Shown here: piece after piece, positions 25,384 to 34,747 of the stretch
Layout: each line of letters opens with the position of its first letter
Numbering within the stretch: position 1 is the first letter of the stretch
NCBI GenBank assembly: GCA_003020925.1
Contig: PXRT01000013.1
Location: forward strand, 190,110-254,109
DNA length: 64,000 nucleotides
Origin: Halobacteriales archaeon QS_6_64_34
GTDB lineage: Archaea > Halobacteriota > Halobacteria > Halobacteriales > Haloarculaceae
Direction: 5' to 3'
Notes under the pieces: generated by a model
Database searches by the model: none
The model's input: only the letters and a program-made list of their open reading frames with translations
What the model was told of the DNA's origin: nothing
Made by a program: the position numbers and the translations under genes

Positions 25384-25560
25384 TCAGAAGATGGCACGGA
25401 CGTCATCCAGCAGTGCTCTCGCCTCGGGGTGGCCATGATACTCGATGTGGCCGGACTCGCTGCCGTAGTCGATTATCTCGCGCCTGACGGGGTGACAGAG
25501 CGTCTCGAGCAGCTGGTCGATGGCGGGAGCGGTGTCCGGATACCCGGAGTCCGTCGGCAT
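25384..25560 (-). CDS. Short regulator-like protein, apparently internally deleted (58 aa)
   Basis: The N-terminus IDQLLETLCHPVRREIIDY is the first helix of a haloarchaeal winged-HTH domain (the pattern I know as DUF7344). The C-terminus SGHIEYHGHPEARALLDDVR is the wing and last helix of the same domain. The 40-45 residues normally between them, including the recognition helix, are missing, and the reading frame is kept. A TATA-like AATATTTAAT lies 25-35 bp upstream, so it is probably expressed. It is unlikely to bind DNA in the usual way. Confidence 0.6.
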   Translation of the reverse strand: MPTDSGYPDTAPAIDQLLETLCHPVRREIIDYGSESGHIEYHGHPEARALLDDVRAIF

Positions 25561-25685
25561 GCGCACAGATTTACTATAGAAGCAATTAAATATTAGGTCG
25601 CTTCCAAACCGTTTCAGTATTGATATCCACCGAGACCAGCGACCGTTTCGCAACTCCTTTGCGCGCCGACCGCCCGGAGGTAGAT

Positions 25686-27302
25686 ATGAAACTCGCCGGT
25701 ATGGCCAGCAACCGTGGCCGGAATCTCTTGAACATCGCGGACCGCTCGCCCGGCGGCGCTGCGTTCGCCGTCGTGCTGACGAACGACGCCGACGCACCCG
25801 TCCTGGAGGCGGCGGCGGAGCGTGGCATCCCGACCGAAGTCATCGAGCGAGGCGACGACGAACCACGCGAGGCCCACGAGGAGCGGGTCCTGGAGGCGCT
25901 CGCGGACTACGACTTCGATTTGGTAACACTGGACGGCTACATGCGCATCCTGAGCGAGACGTTCCTGGAGGGGACGCCCACCACCCTGAACGTCCACCCG
26001 TCCCTGCTCCCGAACTTCCCGGGGATGGACACCCACGAGCAGGTCATCGACGCGGGCGTCAAGGTGACGGGCTGTACCGTCCACGTCGTCGACGAGACGG
26101 TCGACGGCGGCCCCATCGTCACCCAGGAGCCAATCCCCGTCTTCGAGGGCGACGGGGTCGACGACCTGAAAGACCGGGTCCTGTACGAGGGCGAATTTAC
26201 CGCGTACCCGCGCGTCGTGAAGTGGTTCGCAGAGGACCGCGTCGATATCGACTGGGACGACGGGACCGTCGACATCGAGGGCGACATGGGCGGCGAGTTC
26301 CCGGCCCGCCGACTGGTCTCGGACGACCGTGCCGCGGACCTCCGTTACGGAGAGAACCCACACCAGGACGCCGCGCTGTACGCCGACACCACGGTCTCGG
26401 AGGCCGGCGTCGTCCACGCCGACCAGTTGAACGAGGGCGCCAAAGCGCTCAGTTACAACAACTACAACGACGCCGACGGAGCCCTGAATCTCATCAAGGA
26501 GTTCGACGACCCCGCCGCCGCCGTCATCAAACACACCAACCCCGCCGGCTGTGCGACCGCCGACTCCGTCGCCGAGGCCTACGGCAAAGCCCTCTCGACG
26601 GACCCGATGAGCGCCTTCGGCGGCATCGTCGCCCTCAACCGGGAGTGCGACACGGCGACCGCCGAGCAGATTATCGACTCGTTCAAGGAGGTCGTCGTCG
26701 CGCCGGGCTATACCGACGCCGCCCTCGACGTGCTCTTCCAGAAGGAGAACCTGCGCGTACTGAACGTCAACCGCAGGGACGGCCGACTGGGCGAGGCCGA
26801 CCGGTCCGACAACTTCGAGGTGACGGATACGCTCACCGAGAAACCCCTCGTCGGGGGCCGGCTGGTCCAGGAGCGCGACAGCCAGCATCTCACGCCCGAG
26901 GACCTCGAAGTCGTCACCGAGTGCCAGCCCACCGACGAGCAAATCGAGTCGATGCTGTTTGCCTGGCACACGCTCAAACACGTCAAGTCGAACGGCATCC
27001 TCTTCGCCAAAGGGACCGAAACCGTCGGCATCGGGATGGGCCAGGTCTCCCGCGTCGACGCCGTCCGACTAGCCGCGATGAAAGCCGACGAACACGCCGA
27101 GGGGAAAGACGCCGAGGGCGCCGTGATGGCCTCCGACGCGTTCTTCCCGTTCCCGGACGGCATCGAGGAGGCCGCGAAAGCGGGCATCGAGGCCGTCATC
27201 CAGCCCGGCGGGTCGAAAAACGACGAGAGCGTCATCGAGGCCGCCGACGAGCACAACATGACGATGGTCATGACCGGCCAGCGGTCTTTCAGACACGACT
27301 GA
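25686..27302 (+). CDS. purNH: Fused phosphoribosylglycinamide formyltransferase (PurN) and AICAR formyltransferase (PurH C-domain)
   Basis: Two formyl-transfer steps of purine synthesis in one 538-residue protein. Residues 1-195 are PurN: the catalytic triad equivalents N102 and H104 (LNVHPSLLPNF) and D140 are present. From about residue 218 comes the AICAR transformylase: DLRYGENPHQDAALYAD, HTNPAGCATAD with the catalytic Lys-His, AFGGIVALN and a closing FFPFPDGIEEAAKAGI. The IMP cyclohydrolase domain of bacterial PurH is absent, so cyclisation needs a separate PurO-type enzyme. The start MKLAGMASNR is well placed. Confidence 0.93.
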   Translation: MKLAGMASNRGRNLLNIADRSPGGAAFAVVLTNDADAPVLEAAAERGIPTEVIERGDDEPREAHEERVLEALADYDFDLVTLDGYMRILSETFLEGTPTTLNVHPSLLPNFPGMDTHEQVIDAGVKVTGCTVHVVDETVDGGPIVTQEPIPVFEGDGVDDLKDRVLYEGEFTAYPRVVKWFAEDRVDIDWDDGTVDIEGDMGGEFPARRLVSDDRAADLRYGENPHQDAALYADTTVSEAGVVHADQLNEGAKALSYNNYNDADGALNLIKEFDDPAAAVIKHTNPAGCATADSVAEAYGKALSTDPMSAFGGIVALNRECDTATAEQIIDSFKEVVVAPGYTDAALDVLFQKENLRVLNVNRRDGRLGEADRSDNFEVTDTLTEKPLVGGRLVQERDSQHLTPEDLEVVTECQPTDEQIESMLFAWHTLKHVKSNGILFAKGTETVGIGMGQVSRVDAVRLAAMKADEHAEGKDAEGAVMASDAFFPFPDGIEEAAKAGIEAVIQPGGSKNDESVIEAADEHNMTMVMTGQRSFRHD

Positions 27303-27432
27303 GCGCCAGCGAAAGAGTGTCTGAAGCTCGGAAGACGACCAGCGGGAGTCTACCGGTGTTTCCGGCACGACTAACGGGAGTGCCGGCGGGTCGAGACCAA
27401 ACGCCTTTGGGGCGACGTCCGTTAGGCCGGCT

Positions 27433-27939
27433 GTGAGCTGGCTCTCCGACAACCGCCACTGGCTCCTGTTTGCCGCCACAGTCCTGTCCGGGCTGTCGAC
27501 TGTCGGCGTCGCCATCGTCGGCGTCCTCGCGACCCTCTCCGTGTTGCTGACCGGCGGCTCACTGGTGGTGACCGTCGGCGCCTTCCTGCTCGTGACGCTC
27601 CTGCTTTGCGGGCTGACACTGGTCTTTGCCGCCGGGCTCTTCTCGACGCTCGCCGGCCGGGCCTCGCTCCCGTCGGTGCCCCAGAGCAGGCGCGCGGCGA
27701 GCGTCCTGTCCGGCCTGGAGGCCGCCGTGCCACCGCTCCGGCGACTCGGGCTGGCCGACAGCCTCCGGCCGAGCCTCGAGGACCGACGGGCCACGGCCAA
27801 AGAGCGCTACGTCGACGGCGAACTTTCGGAGCGGGAGTTCGAGGCGTGCCTCGAGACGCTGCTCGACGAGGAGGAGCGACGGGTGCCGGAGTCCGAGCGC
27901 AGTCGGACGGACCGCGAACTCGAACGGGAGCGCGAGTAG
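27433..27939 (+). CDS. Membrane protein with SHOCT-like C-terminal motif
   Basis: A GTG-started protein of 168 residues. Two hydrophobic segments (about 10-40 and 44-70) form a hairpin. A soluble tail follows, with RATAKERYVDGELSEREFEA, which is the short SHOCT-type helix pair (K-x-x-Y-x-x-G-x-I/L-x-x-x-E-F/Y). It ends in a highly charged Arg/Glu stretch. SHOCT motifs are found in many exported or membrane proteins and may mediate oligomerisation. Function unknown. Confidence 0.7.
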   Translation: MSWLSDNRHWLLFAATVLSGLSTVGVAIVGVLATLSVLLTGGSLVVTVGAFLLVTLLLCGLTLVFAAGLFSTLAGRASLPSVPQSRRAASVLSGLEAAVPPLRRLGLADSLRPSLEDRRATAKERYVDGELSEREFEACLETLLDEEERRVPESERSRTDRELERERE

Positions 27940-28028
27940 CGAGCAGACAGGGAGCGCTCAGCGCGGGGCCACCCGCGAGCCGTGGTACAGCAGGCGGCTT
28001 TTTACTTCGCCCGACCGTCGTAGCCAGT

Positions 28029-28580
28029 ATGAGCACGTTCACGCGTTACCGGGTCGACGTCGACTCGCCCAGGCTCGCCCGCGTGCTCGGCAAAGTGCCG
28101 GGTATCGCGACCGAGGGCGACCGCGAGACCGACGAGGAGAAAGCCTCGGTCGTGAAGACCTACGGGCTGCTCGGGCTGGGCATCTCGATGATGATGCTCG
28201 GCATCGCGACGGTCGGTATCTGGGTCTACCTGCGTCGAAAGGGCGACGGCGACGAGTCCGAGACGCCGCCGCCAGCGGCGGGACTGGACACCGGCGAACC
28301 GGCCGCGACGGGGCTGTCGGCGTCCGAGACGGACGAAAGACCGCACGGCAGAACCGAGGGCGACCGTTCGGACGTGGAGTGGACGACTAGAGACACGACG
28401 CCGGAGAGCGAGTCCGCGACCGACGACGAGCCCGCAGTCGAAGACATCACAGCACCGGCGACGGACGAGGCCGAGTCGCGGCCGACCGAGCCGGTCGACG
28501 CCGCGCCGCTGCTGGGCGCTGCCTTTCTCGCGGTGACCGGTGCCGTCGTCAAGTGGCTGCAGGCCGGCGACGAGGCCTGA
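28029..28580 (+). CDS. Membrane-anchored acidic protein, unknown function
   Basis: A protein of 183 residues. A charged N-terminus precedes one membrane helix (about 45-68, YGLLGLGISMMMLGIATVGI). A long Glu/Asp/Thr/Pro-rich linker (about 72-158) follows, then a second hydrophobic segment (LLGAAFLAVTGAVVKWLQ). No catalytic motif. It sits upstream of the lipoprotein leader and the folate fusion gene, with no strong sign of co-transcription. Confidence 0.65.
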   Translation: MSTFTRYRVDVDSPRLARVLGKVPGIATEGDRETDEEKASVVKTYGLLGLGISMMMLGIATVGIWVYLRRKGDGDESETPPPAAGLDTGEPAATGLSASETDERPHGRTEGDRSDVEWTTRDTTPESESATDDEPAVEDITAPATDEAESRPTEPVDAAPLLGAAFLAVTGAVVKWLQAGDEA

Positions 28581-28623
28581 CGACACCGCCAGCAGTATAT
28601 GCGGTCGGTCAACAGACGGGCGT

Positions 28624-28835
28624 ATGCGCCGGACAGTTCATGGTAGCACTCGGCGTGCGCTGCTCGCAGCGGTGGGGGCGATCGGCGTCGCGGCGCTTGC
28701 GGGCTGTAGCGGCGACGACTCGTCTACGGCGTCGGAGACGCCGGCGGAGACATCGTCGCCCCGACCGACGGCGACAGCGACGGGGCGCAGTCGCTGGTCC
28801 GACAGCCTAAAGCGGACGGCTACGGAACAGCGGGC
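28624..28835 (+). pseudogene. Lipoprotein leader without a body, just upstream of the folate gene
   Basis: An ATG at 28624 starts MRRTVHGSTRRALLAAVGAI and reaches a lipobox LAGC, then a Ser/Thr/Glu-rich linker. The frame then runs on in the wrong phase over the start of the next gene, giving Arg/Ser-rich text that is not protein-like. The real body seems to have been lost, or the gene is frameshifted. A short alternative product ending inside the folate gene cannot be excluded. Confidence 0.45.
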
Positions 28836-31289
28836 ATGGAGTTCCACGAGGCCGCGAACTTCCTCTTCGAGTTGCGCCGGTTCGACTCCCGGGCCGGCAC
28901 CGACGCCACGCGGGCGCTGCTCTCGGAACTGGGCGACCCCCACGAGGGACCGGACTGTGTGCAGATAGCCGGCTCCAACGGCAAGGGGTCGACCGCGCGG
29001 ATGGTCGAGCGGGCGCTCCGGGAGGCCGGCCTCAACGTCGGCCTCTACACCTCGCCACACCTCGACGACGTTCGCGAGCGCATTCGCGTCAACGGCCGCA
29101 AAGTTCCGGAGGCCGCCGTCGTCGAGTTCGTCGAGACCGCTCGCGAGTACGTGACTGAGGAGGGGGCTGTCGGTGACTCCCCGACTTTCTTCGAGACGCT
29201 GACCGCCTTTGCTTTCTGGGAGTTCGGCCGGCAGGACGTCGACGTCGCCGTCCTCGAGGTGGGTATCGGCGGGAAGTACGACGCCACCAGCGTCGTCGAC
29301 CCGGTCGCCAGCGCGGTGACGAGTGTCACCCTGGAACACACGCATATACTCGGTGACACGGTCGAGGAAATCGCGACGGACAAGGCCCACGTCGCGCCCG
29401 CCGACAGGCCGCTGGTGACCGGCGCGACCGGCGACGCACTCGCTGCCGCGCGCGCGCAGGCCGGCGACGTGATTACCGTCGGCGACGACGGCGAGGACTC
29501 CAACGTGACCGTCAGCTACGGCGGCCGCGAGGGGCTGGAAGCCGCCGCCACCATCGACGGACCGGGCTGGGTCGTCGACACCCATCTCCCGCTGCTGGGC
29601 GCCCACCAGGCCCACAACGCGGGTATCGCCGCGACGCTCGTCAAGCAGGTCGCCGACATCACTGGGGCGGATATCTCCCGGGCCGACGTCGAACGCGGCC
29701 TGCGAAACGCCCACTGGCCCGGCCGGTTCGAGGTGATGGGCGAGTCGCCACTGACAGTACTGGACGGCGCGCACAACCCCAGCGGGCTCGCACGGACGAT
29801 GGAGACGCTCGATAGCTTCGAGTTCGACGAGCTACACGTCGTCCTGGGCGCGATGGTAGACAAGGACCATGCGGCCATCGCGGCCGAACTCGGGGCGGCC
29901 GACCGCGTTATCGCCTGCCGACCGAACGTCGACCGGGCGGAGTCCCCCGACGTGCTGGCAGAGACACTGCGCAAAGCGACCGACGCCGAGGTCGCGACTC
30001 GCTCGGACGTGGCCGGCGCGCTGGGAACGGCGCTCGACGCCGCCGGGCCGGACGATGCCGTCCTCGTGACGGGGTCGCTGTATGCCGTCCGCGAGGCCCG
30101 CACGCGCTGGTCGCGGTCGATGATACCCAAGGACGTCGATTCGATTCCCGGGGCGAAAGCGACCATCGAGGCCGCCCACGTCACCCGGGCGGGCGCCTGG
30201 CGGATGCGCGGGAAGGCCGTCCACCGGGTCCTCCGCACGCGGGTCCAGCCCCGCCAGGCCCAGTATCTCAAGGAGGAACTGCTCTCCCTTGGCGGGGAGT
30301 GTGGCGTCTCCGGGCTGAACGACCAGGACGAGGAGCGCGTCGACTGCGTGCTGATGGGGACGATGGCGCAGTTCAAGCGCCTGGCCGACAAGCTCGACGG
30401 CCAACCGTACGGCCTCTCGACCTTTTCGGATGAACTCCGCGAGGCTCTGGACATCCACCAGCCCGCCAACGACGCCGACTACCCGTGGAGCGACGGCACC
30501 GCCGTCATGGGGATTCTGAATATCACGCCCGACTCGTTCCACGACGGCGGGGAGTACAACGCCGTCGAGGACGCCGTTTCACGGGCCGAAACGATGGTCG
30601 AAGACGGCGCCGATATCCTCGATATCGGCGGCGAGTCGACCAGACCGGGGGCCGACCCCGTCCCGGTCGACGCGGAAATCGACCGCGTCGTACCGGTCAT
30701 CGAGGCCCTCTCGGACCTGGACGCGGCCATCTCCGTCGACACCCGGAAAGCCGAGGTGGCCCGCGCGGCCCTCGATGCCGGCGCCGATATCCTCAACGAC
30801 GTCTCCGGGCTGGAAGACCCCGAAATGCGGCTCGTTGCCGCCGAGTACGACGTGCCAGTCGTCGTGATGCACTCCATCAACACGCCCGTCGACCCCGACA
30901 GCGACATCCACTATGACGACGTGGTCGGGGACGTCATTGACGAGCTGACCGAACGCGTCCTTCTGGCCGAGAAGGCCGGCCTGGACCGCGAGCAGATTCT
31001 CGTCGACCCCGGCATCGGCTTCGGGAAGACGGCCGCCGAGAGCTTCGAGTTGCTCGACCGCATCGACGAGTTCCGGGCGCTTGGCTGTCCGATTCTGGTC
31101 GGTCACTCCCACAAGTCGCTGTTTGACTTTGTCGGCGAGGAGCCCGGCGACTGTCTAGAAGCGACCATCGCTGGGACCACCCTCGCCACCGAGCGGGGCG
31201 CCGACGTGATACGGGTCCACGACGTGGCCGAGAACGCCACTGCAGTCAGGGTCGCCCAGGCGGCCCGCGACCTCGACCGATTCCGCTAA
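28836..31289 (+). CDS. folCP: Bifunctional folylpolyglutamate/dihydrofolate synthase and dihydropteroate synthase
   Basis: An 817-residue fusion for folate synthesis. The N-terminal half is a Mur-ligase-type FolC: P-loop GSNGKGST at 46-53, then SPHLDDVRERIRVNG, EVGIGGKYDATSVV and the C-domain VLDGAHNPSGLARTME. A linker region with KDVDSIPGAKATIEAAHVTR follows. From residue 558 it is dihydropteroate synthase: MGILNITPDSFHDGG, DIGGESTRPGADPV, ISVDTRKAEVA, DPGIGFGKTAAES and VGHSHKSLF. All catalytic blocks are intact. Such FolC-FolP fusions are known from haloarchaea. Confidence 0.93.
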   Translation: MEFHEAANFLFELRRFDSRAGTDATRALLSELGDPHEGPDCVQIAGSNGKGSTARMVERALREAGLNVGLYTSPHLDDVRERIRVNGRKVPEAAVVEFVETAREYVTEEGAVGDSPTFFETLTAFAFWEFGRQDVDVAVLEVGIGGKYDATSVVDPVASAVTSVTLEHTHILGDTVEEIATDKAHVAPADRPLVTGATGDALAAARAQAGDVITVGDDGEDSNVTVSYGGREGLEAAATIDGPGWVVDTHLPLLGAHQAHNAGIAATLVKQVADITGADISRADVERGLRNAHWPGRFEVMGESPLTVLDGAHNPSGLARTMETLDSFEFDELHVVLGAMVDKDHAAIAAELGAADRVIACRPNVDRAESPDVLAETLRKATDAEVATRSDVAGALGTALDAAGPDDAVLVTGSLYAVREARTRWSRSMIPKDVDSIPGAKATIEAAHVTRAGAWRMRGKAVHRVLRTRVQPRQAQYLKEELLSLGGECGVSGLNDQDEERVDCVLMGTMAQFKRLADKLDGQPYGLSTFSDELREALDIHQPANDADYPWSDGTAVMGILNITPDSFHDGGEYNAVEDAVSRAETMVEDGADILDIGGESTRPGADPVPVDAEIDRVVPVIEALSDLDAAISVDTRKAEVARAALDAGADILNDVSGLEDPEMRLVAAEYDVPVVVMHSINTPVDPDSDIHYDDVVGDVIDELTERVLLAEKAGLDREQILVDPGIGFGKTAAESFELLDRIDEFRALGCPILVGHSHKSLFDFVGEEPGDCLEATIAGTTLATERGADVIRVHDVAENATAVRVAQAARDLDRFR

Positions 31290-31370
31290 CTGGTGGCCCT
31301 AGCCGATAGTGGATTCCAACCGCCGAGTGACGCCAAACCCTAATATCCCAACCCAGCGGTGCGGTGCCGT

Positions 31371-31415
31371 GGGAATCCTCGCGCTTTAGCGCGGGGAGGA
31401 GGTCAACTGGCAACC
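31371..31415 (+). repeat. Hairpin resembling the end of an IS200/IS605-type element
   Basis: GAATCCTCGCGCTTTAGCGC followed by GGGGAGGAGGTCAA forms a short strong hairpin. Sequences of this form typically mark the right end of haloarchaeal IS605/IS1341-type (tnpB) elements. No tnpA or tnpB is adjacent, so this is a remnant or solo end. A similar hairpin in the opposite orientation is at 36896-36930. Confidence 0.45.
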
Positions 31416-31463
31416 AAAGCATATCAACCGTCCTCGGTATTCCGCGCGCCGCTCACGACCGGA

Positions 31464-33302
31464 CTACTCGGTTTTCGGTTCGACGGCGTGGGCCTCCTGC
31501 TCGGTGACCTGGATGCCCTTCGAGGCGAGGTGGCGCATCTGCCGTCGAACGAAGTCTTCCTCGGTCGTCCCACGGGTCGCCAGCACGACCATCCGGGCGT
31601 CGCCGGCGGGGCGCATCGTCCGCCCGGCCCGCTGGGCACCCTGACGGCGGGAGCCGCCCAGGCCGGAGGCGACGATGGCGAGTTCGGCGTCGGGGAGGTC
31701 GATTCCCTCGTCGCCCACGCGGGAGACGACGAGCGTGTCCCGCTCGCCCCGGCGGAACGCGTCGAACAGCCGCTCGCGCTCGGCGTGGCGCGTCTCGCCG
31801 CTGACGAAGGGTGCGTCGATAGCCTCGCTGATGGCCCTGCCGTCGTCGAGATACTCGACGAAGACGAGCGCCTTGGCCGCCGGGTTCTCCGCCAGCGTGT
31901 AGCGTATTTCGTCTATCTTCCCGGTGTTGCCGGCCGCCGCCTGCCGGCGGCCGTGGCCCGACGTAGCGGCGTACTCGGTGCGCTCGTCGTCGCTCCCCCA
32001 GGGAACCAGCCGTATCTCGACCTCCGGCTCGGTGACGTAGCCATCGTCGAAGAGCGTCCCCCAGTCGGTGCCGATGGGCGGCCCGACGAGCGTGAAAATC
32101 TCTTCCTCGTCGTCGGACTCCCGTGTGGGGGTCGCCGTGAGTCCCAGTCTGTGTTTGGTCTGTAAGTCGGCGCTCCGGCGGAAGACGGGGGCTGGAATGT
32201 GATGACATTCATCGAATACGATGAGGCCCCACTTTCGCCGGTCGAACAGCTTCCGGTGGCGGTCCATCCCGGCGGTCCGATACGTCGCAATCGTCACCGG
32301 CCGAATCTCCTTCTCGCCGCCGTGGTACTCGCCGATGTCGTCGTCGGTCAGATCGGTGTGGCGGACGAGTTCGTCGCGCCACTGTGTCGCTAATTCTCTC
32401 GAGGGCACCAATACGAGCGTCTCGCCGCCGACGGCGGCCATCGCGCCCATCGCCGCGACAGTCTTGCCCGACCCCGGCGGGCCGACGAAGACGCCGGAGC
32501 CCTGTTCGGTGAATCGTTCGACCCAGTCGTCCTGGTAGTCCCGCAGGCACAATCGGAGTTCCATCTCCAGGGGCTCGCCGGTCGCCAGTTCGCGGTCGTC
32601 ACGCACCGGGTAGCCGGCCTCGTACAGCGTTCGCTTGACTTCGGCGGTGCCGTCTTCGTTCACCCACGACTCGGAGTCGGAGATGGGCGCTCGCAGGAGG
32701 TCGTCCTCAAGCTTGGGCCGGGCGACGTTGCCCATCAAGTCGTCGCTCTCGGCTTCGAGGACGACGTAGCCGTCCTCGTGGGTGTACAGCCTGAACTTCC
32801 GGGCCCGCTCCCACTGACCCGTCACCCACTCCTCGAGGTGAGCCGACCGTTCCCCCAGGACGTCCCGCATCGTCGACAGCAGGTCATCCAGTGTCTCGTG
32901 GGGGGCGGCCCAGATATCGGCCTCGCGCAGCTCGTAGACGTAGCCACCCGAGCGGTTGGCATCGCCCAGCCGGGCGAACTGCGAGAGCTGTGCGCGTGTG
33001 AACTGGTCGGGATGTTCGACGACGACCTCCCGGCGGTCCGGGAACAGAATCACGCGCTCGCGGTCGGTCACCTCGGCCACGTCGGTCGGATACCACACCG
33101 ACTCGACGCCCGAGACGTCCTGGCGCTGTATCTCGCCGTCCTTGGCCAGGGCTTCGAGGGCCTCGCGCGCTTCGCCGGGCGTGAGGTCGGTCTTGCGGGA
33201 GAGTTCGGTCGCCGTCAGATGCGGGCGGCCGACGGCGTCGATGGCGTCGTACACCGTGTCGAGTTCCAAAGTACTGGTGTCGTCGGAGTCCTCGGCGGTC
33301 AC
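31464..33302 (-). CDS. XPB/Rad25-type DNA repair helicase
   Basis: A superfamily 2 helicase of 612 residues. An N-terminal winged-helix/damage-recognition-like part (ATELSRKTDLTPGEAREALE; VEHPDQFTRAQLSQFARLGD) precedes the motor. LRDYQDDWVERF is the Q-like block, GPPGSGKTVA is Walker A, VFDECHHIPA is the DEAH box, and GLTATPTRE is motif III. The C-terminal RecA domain has VFVEYLDDGRAISEAI and QGAQRAGRTMRP (motif VI). Likely role: strand opening in nucleotide excision repair or transcription. A GTG at 33302 was chosen as start; the frame extends upstream without homology. Confidence 0.85.
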   Translation of the reverse strand: MTAEDSDDTSTLELDTVYDAIDAVGRPHLTATELSRKTDLTPGEAREALEALAKDGEIQRQDVSGVESVWYPTDVAEVTDRERVILFPDRREVVVEHPDQFTRAQLSQFARLGDANRSGGYVYELREADIWAAPHETLDDLLSTMRDVLGERSAHLEEWVTGQWERARKFRLYTHEDGYVVLEAESDDLMGNVARPKLEDDLLRAPISDSESWVNEDGTAEVKRTLYEAGYPVRDDRELATGEPLEMELRLCLRDYQDDWVERFTEQGSGVFVGPPGSGKTVAAMGAMAAVGGETLVLVPSRELATQWRDELVRHTDLTDDDIGEYHGGEKEIRPVTIATYRTAGMDRHRKLFDRRKWGLIVFDECHHIPAPVFRRSADLQTKHRLGLTATPTRESDDEEEIFTLVGPPIGTDWGTLFDDGYVTEPEVEIRLVPWGSDDERTEYAATSGHGRRQAAAGNTGKIDEIRYTLAENPAAKALVFVEYLDDGRAISEAIDAPFVSGETRHAERERLFDAFRRGERDTLVVSRVGDEGIDLPDAELAIVASGLGGSRRQGAQRAGRTMRPAGDARMVVLATRGTTEEDFVRRQMRHLASKGIQVTEQEAHAVEPKTE

Positions 33303-33417
33303 TACTGTCGTCTGGGTGCGGGAGCCCAAAACGGGTTTCGTCTGGTCGGGCCGGACGCCAAACAGTCGACACGTTCCGACCCCGAGAGATTTTACCGCCG
33401 GTCGACAACGGTCCACT

Positions 33418-33594
33418 GTGCCCGAGCTATCCATGCGGAACCCCTGGGTTTTCACGACTATCAACACCGTCGCGTGGGTCCTGGTCTGGGGCGCGATTCA
33501 GGCGGCCCTCTTCGACGGCGGGCTGTTCGAAGCGGTGCTGCAGGCCGGCCTGGCCGGCATCGTGTTCTCCATGCTCTATCTGTATCTGCAGTGA
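33418..33594 (+). CDS. Small two-helix membrane protein (58 aa)
   Basis: Starts with GTG at 33418 or ATG at 33433. It contains FTTINTVAWVLVWGAIQAAL and LQAGLAGIVFSMLYLYLQ as two membrane helices. It is divergent from the helicase gene and converges with the glycosyltransferase gene, ending one base before that gene's stop codon. Function unknown. The compact placement and clean hydrophobic pattern support it. Confidence 0.6.
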   Translation: MPELSMRNPWVFTTINTVAWVLVWGAIQAALFDGGLFEAVLQAGLAGIVFSMLYLYLQ

Positions 33595-33595
33595 T

Positions 33596-34645
33596 TCAGA
33601 ACAGCCCGCGCTCGTCAACCAGGCGCTCGTACAGCGTCTCGTAGCGGTCGACGACCGCCGCGTGGTCGTACTCGGCCAGTGACTCGTCGACTGTCCGGTG
33701 GTCCATATCGGCCGACTCGACGATGCTGTCGGCTATCTCCTGGGGGGTCGTCACGCGGAAGTCCCGGTCGCGATGTTCGACGAGTTCGTGGGCGCTCGAT
33801 TCGGCCTGGTACTCGACGATGGCGATACAACCGCAGGCCAGCGCCCACAGCAGTTCCGTCGCGAAATGCCCGCGCCACGCGGTCTGGACGAATACGTGTG
33901 CGCCCTTGTAGATGGCCAGCCGCTGCTCGCGGTCACAGGAGCCGACGAACGTTACCCGGTCGTCGATGCGGAGGTCGGCGGCCTCCTGTTCGTAGGCCCC
34001 GCGCTCGGGGCCGTCGCCGATAACCGTCGCCGACCACCCCTTCTGTCGGAGTTCGGCCAGCCCCAAAAATAGCGATTCGATGTTCGCGCTCTCGTCGAGG
34101 GGGTGTGCGCACACCACGTCGACCTCCTCGGCCGGCTCCACGTCCCGGACCAGGTCCATATCGATGCTCTCTGGGATGACCGTCGTCCGGTCGCTGTCGG
34201 CGCCGGCCTCCCAGAGACGGGTCTGGACGAGCTCGGAGGGGGTGACGAACTGGTCGGCGACCGATATCGCGCGGTCGGAGACCGGCTCCTCGCCGTCGCC
34301 GAAATACTCCACGACCAGCGGTGCTCTGGCGAGCTTAGCACCGGCGTTGGCCGCCCGCAACACGGACGACGGCGTCGGGTAGGCGACGACGATGTCGGGG
34401 CGGTGTTTGGCCAGCAGCGCCGGCAGCCGCGTACAGAACGAGGCCGCAGTCGGGTCGGTGGTAACGCCGCGATAGGTGACGGCGTCGGGCTCGAACTGCC
34501 TCGAAGACCCGGCCCACCACCGTACACAGAAGACGGAGACCTCGTGGCCGGCTTCGGCCAGCGTCCCGGCCAGCCGGTCGAGGTGGCGCCGTCCCTCGGT
34601 GTCCCGGTGGTGGCTCGTCTCCATAGCGACGACCGCGACGCGCAT
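33596..34645 (-). CDS. Glycosyltransferase, family 4 type (GT-B fold)
   Basis: A protein of 349 residues. The N-terminal Rossmann domain begins MRVAVVAMETSHHRDTEGRR with the acceptor-side LAGTLAEAGHEVSVFCVRWW. The C-terminal domain has ATVIGDGPERGAYE, VTFVGSCDREQRLAIYKGAH and a nucleotide-sugar region with FATELLWALACGCIAIVEYQ. The usual E-x7-E motif of GT4 enzymes is only partly kept (ATELLWALACGC). The donor and acceptor are unknown; a role in surface glycan or lipid glycosylation is inference. It is the last host-like gene before the AT-richer restriction-modification pair. Confidence 0.8.
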   Translation of the reverse strand: MRVAVVAMETSHHRDTEGRRHLDRLAGTLAEAGHEVSVFCVRWWAGSSRQFEPDAVTYRGVTTDPTAASFCTRLPALLAKHRPDIVVAYPTPSSVLRAANAGAKLARAPLVVEYFGDGEEPVSDRAISVADQFVTPSELVQTRLWEAGADSDRTTVIPESIDMDLVRDVEPAEEVDVVCAHPLDESANIESLFLGLAELRQKGWSATVIGDGPERGAYEQEAADLRIDDRVTFVGSCDREQRLAIYKGAHVFVQTAWRGHFATELLWALACGCIAIVEYQAESSAHELVEHRDRDFRVTTPQEIADSIVESADMDHRTVDESLAEYDHAAVVDRYETLYERLVDERGLF

Positions 34646-34714
34646 ACCCGACCCGAGGATAGCGTCGGGCAAAAACCCACCCCATCTGCGCAACTGGCAG
34701 GGAAAGAGAGAGCG

Positions 34715-34724
34715 GTAAGAATAC
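34715..34724 (+). promoter_or_regulatory. TATA-like box for the restriction endonuclease gene
   Basis: GTAAGAATAC lies 24-33 bp upstream of the ATC at 34748, the spacing expected for a leaderless haloarchaeal transcript. It supports translation starting at or near that codon. Confidence 0.4.
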
Positions 34725-34747
34725 GGACACCGAGCAAGCACACCCGA

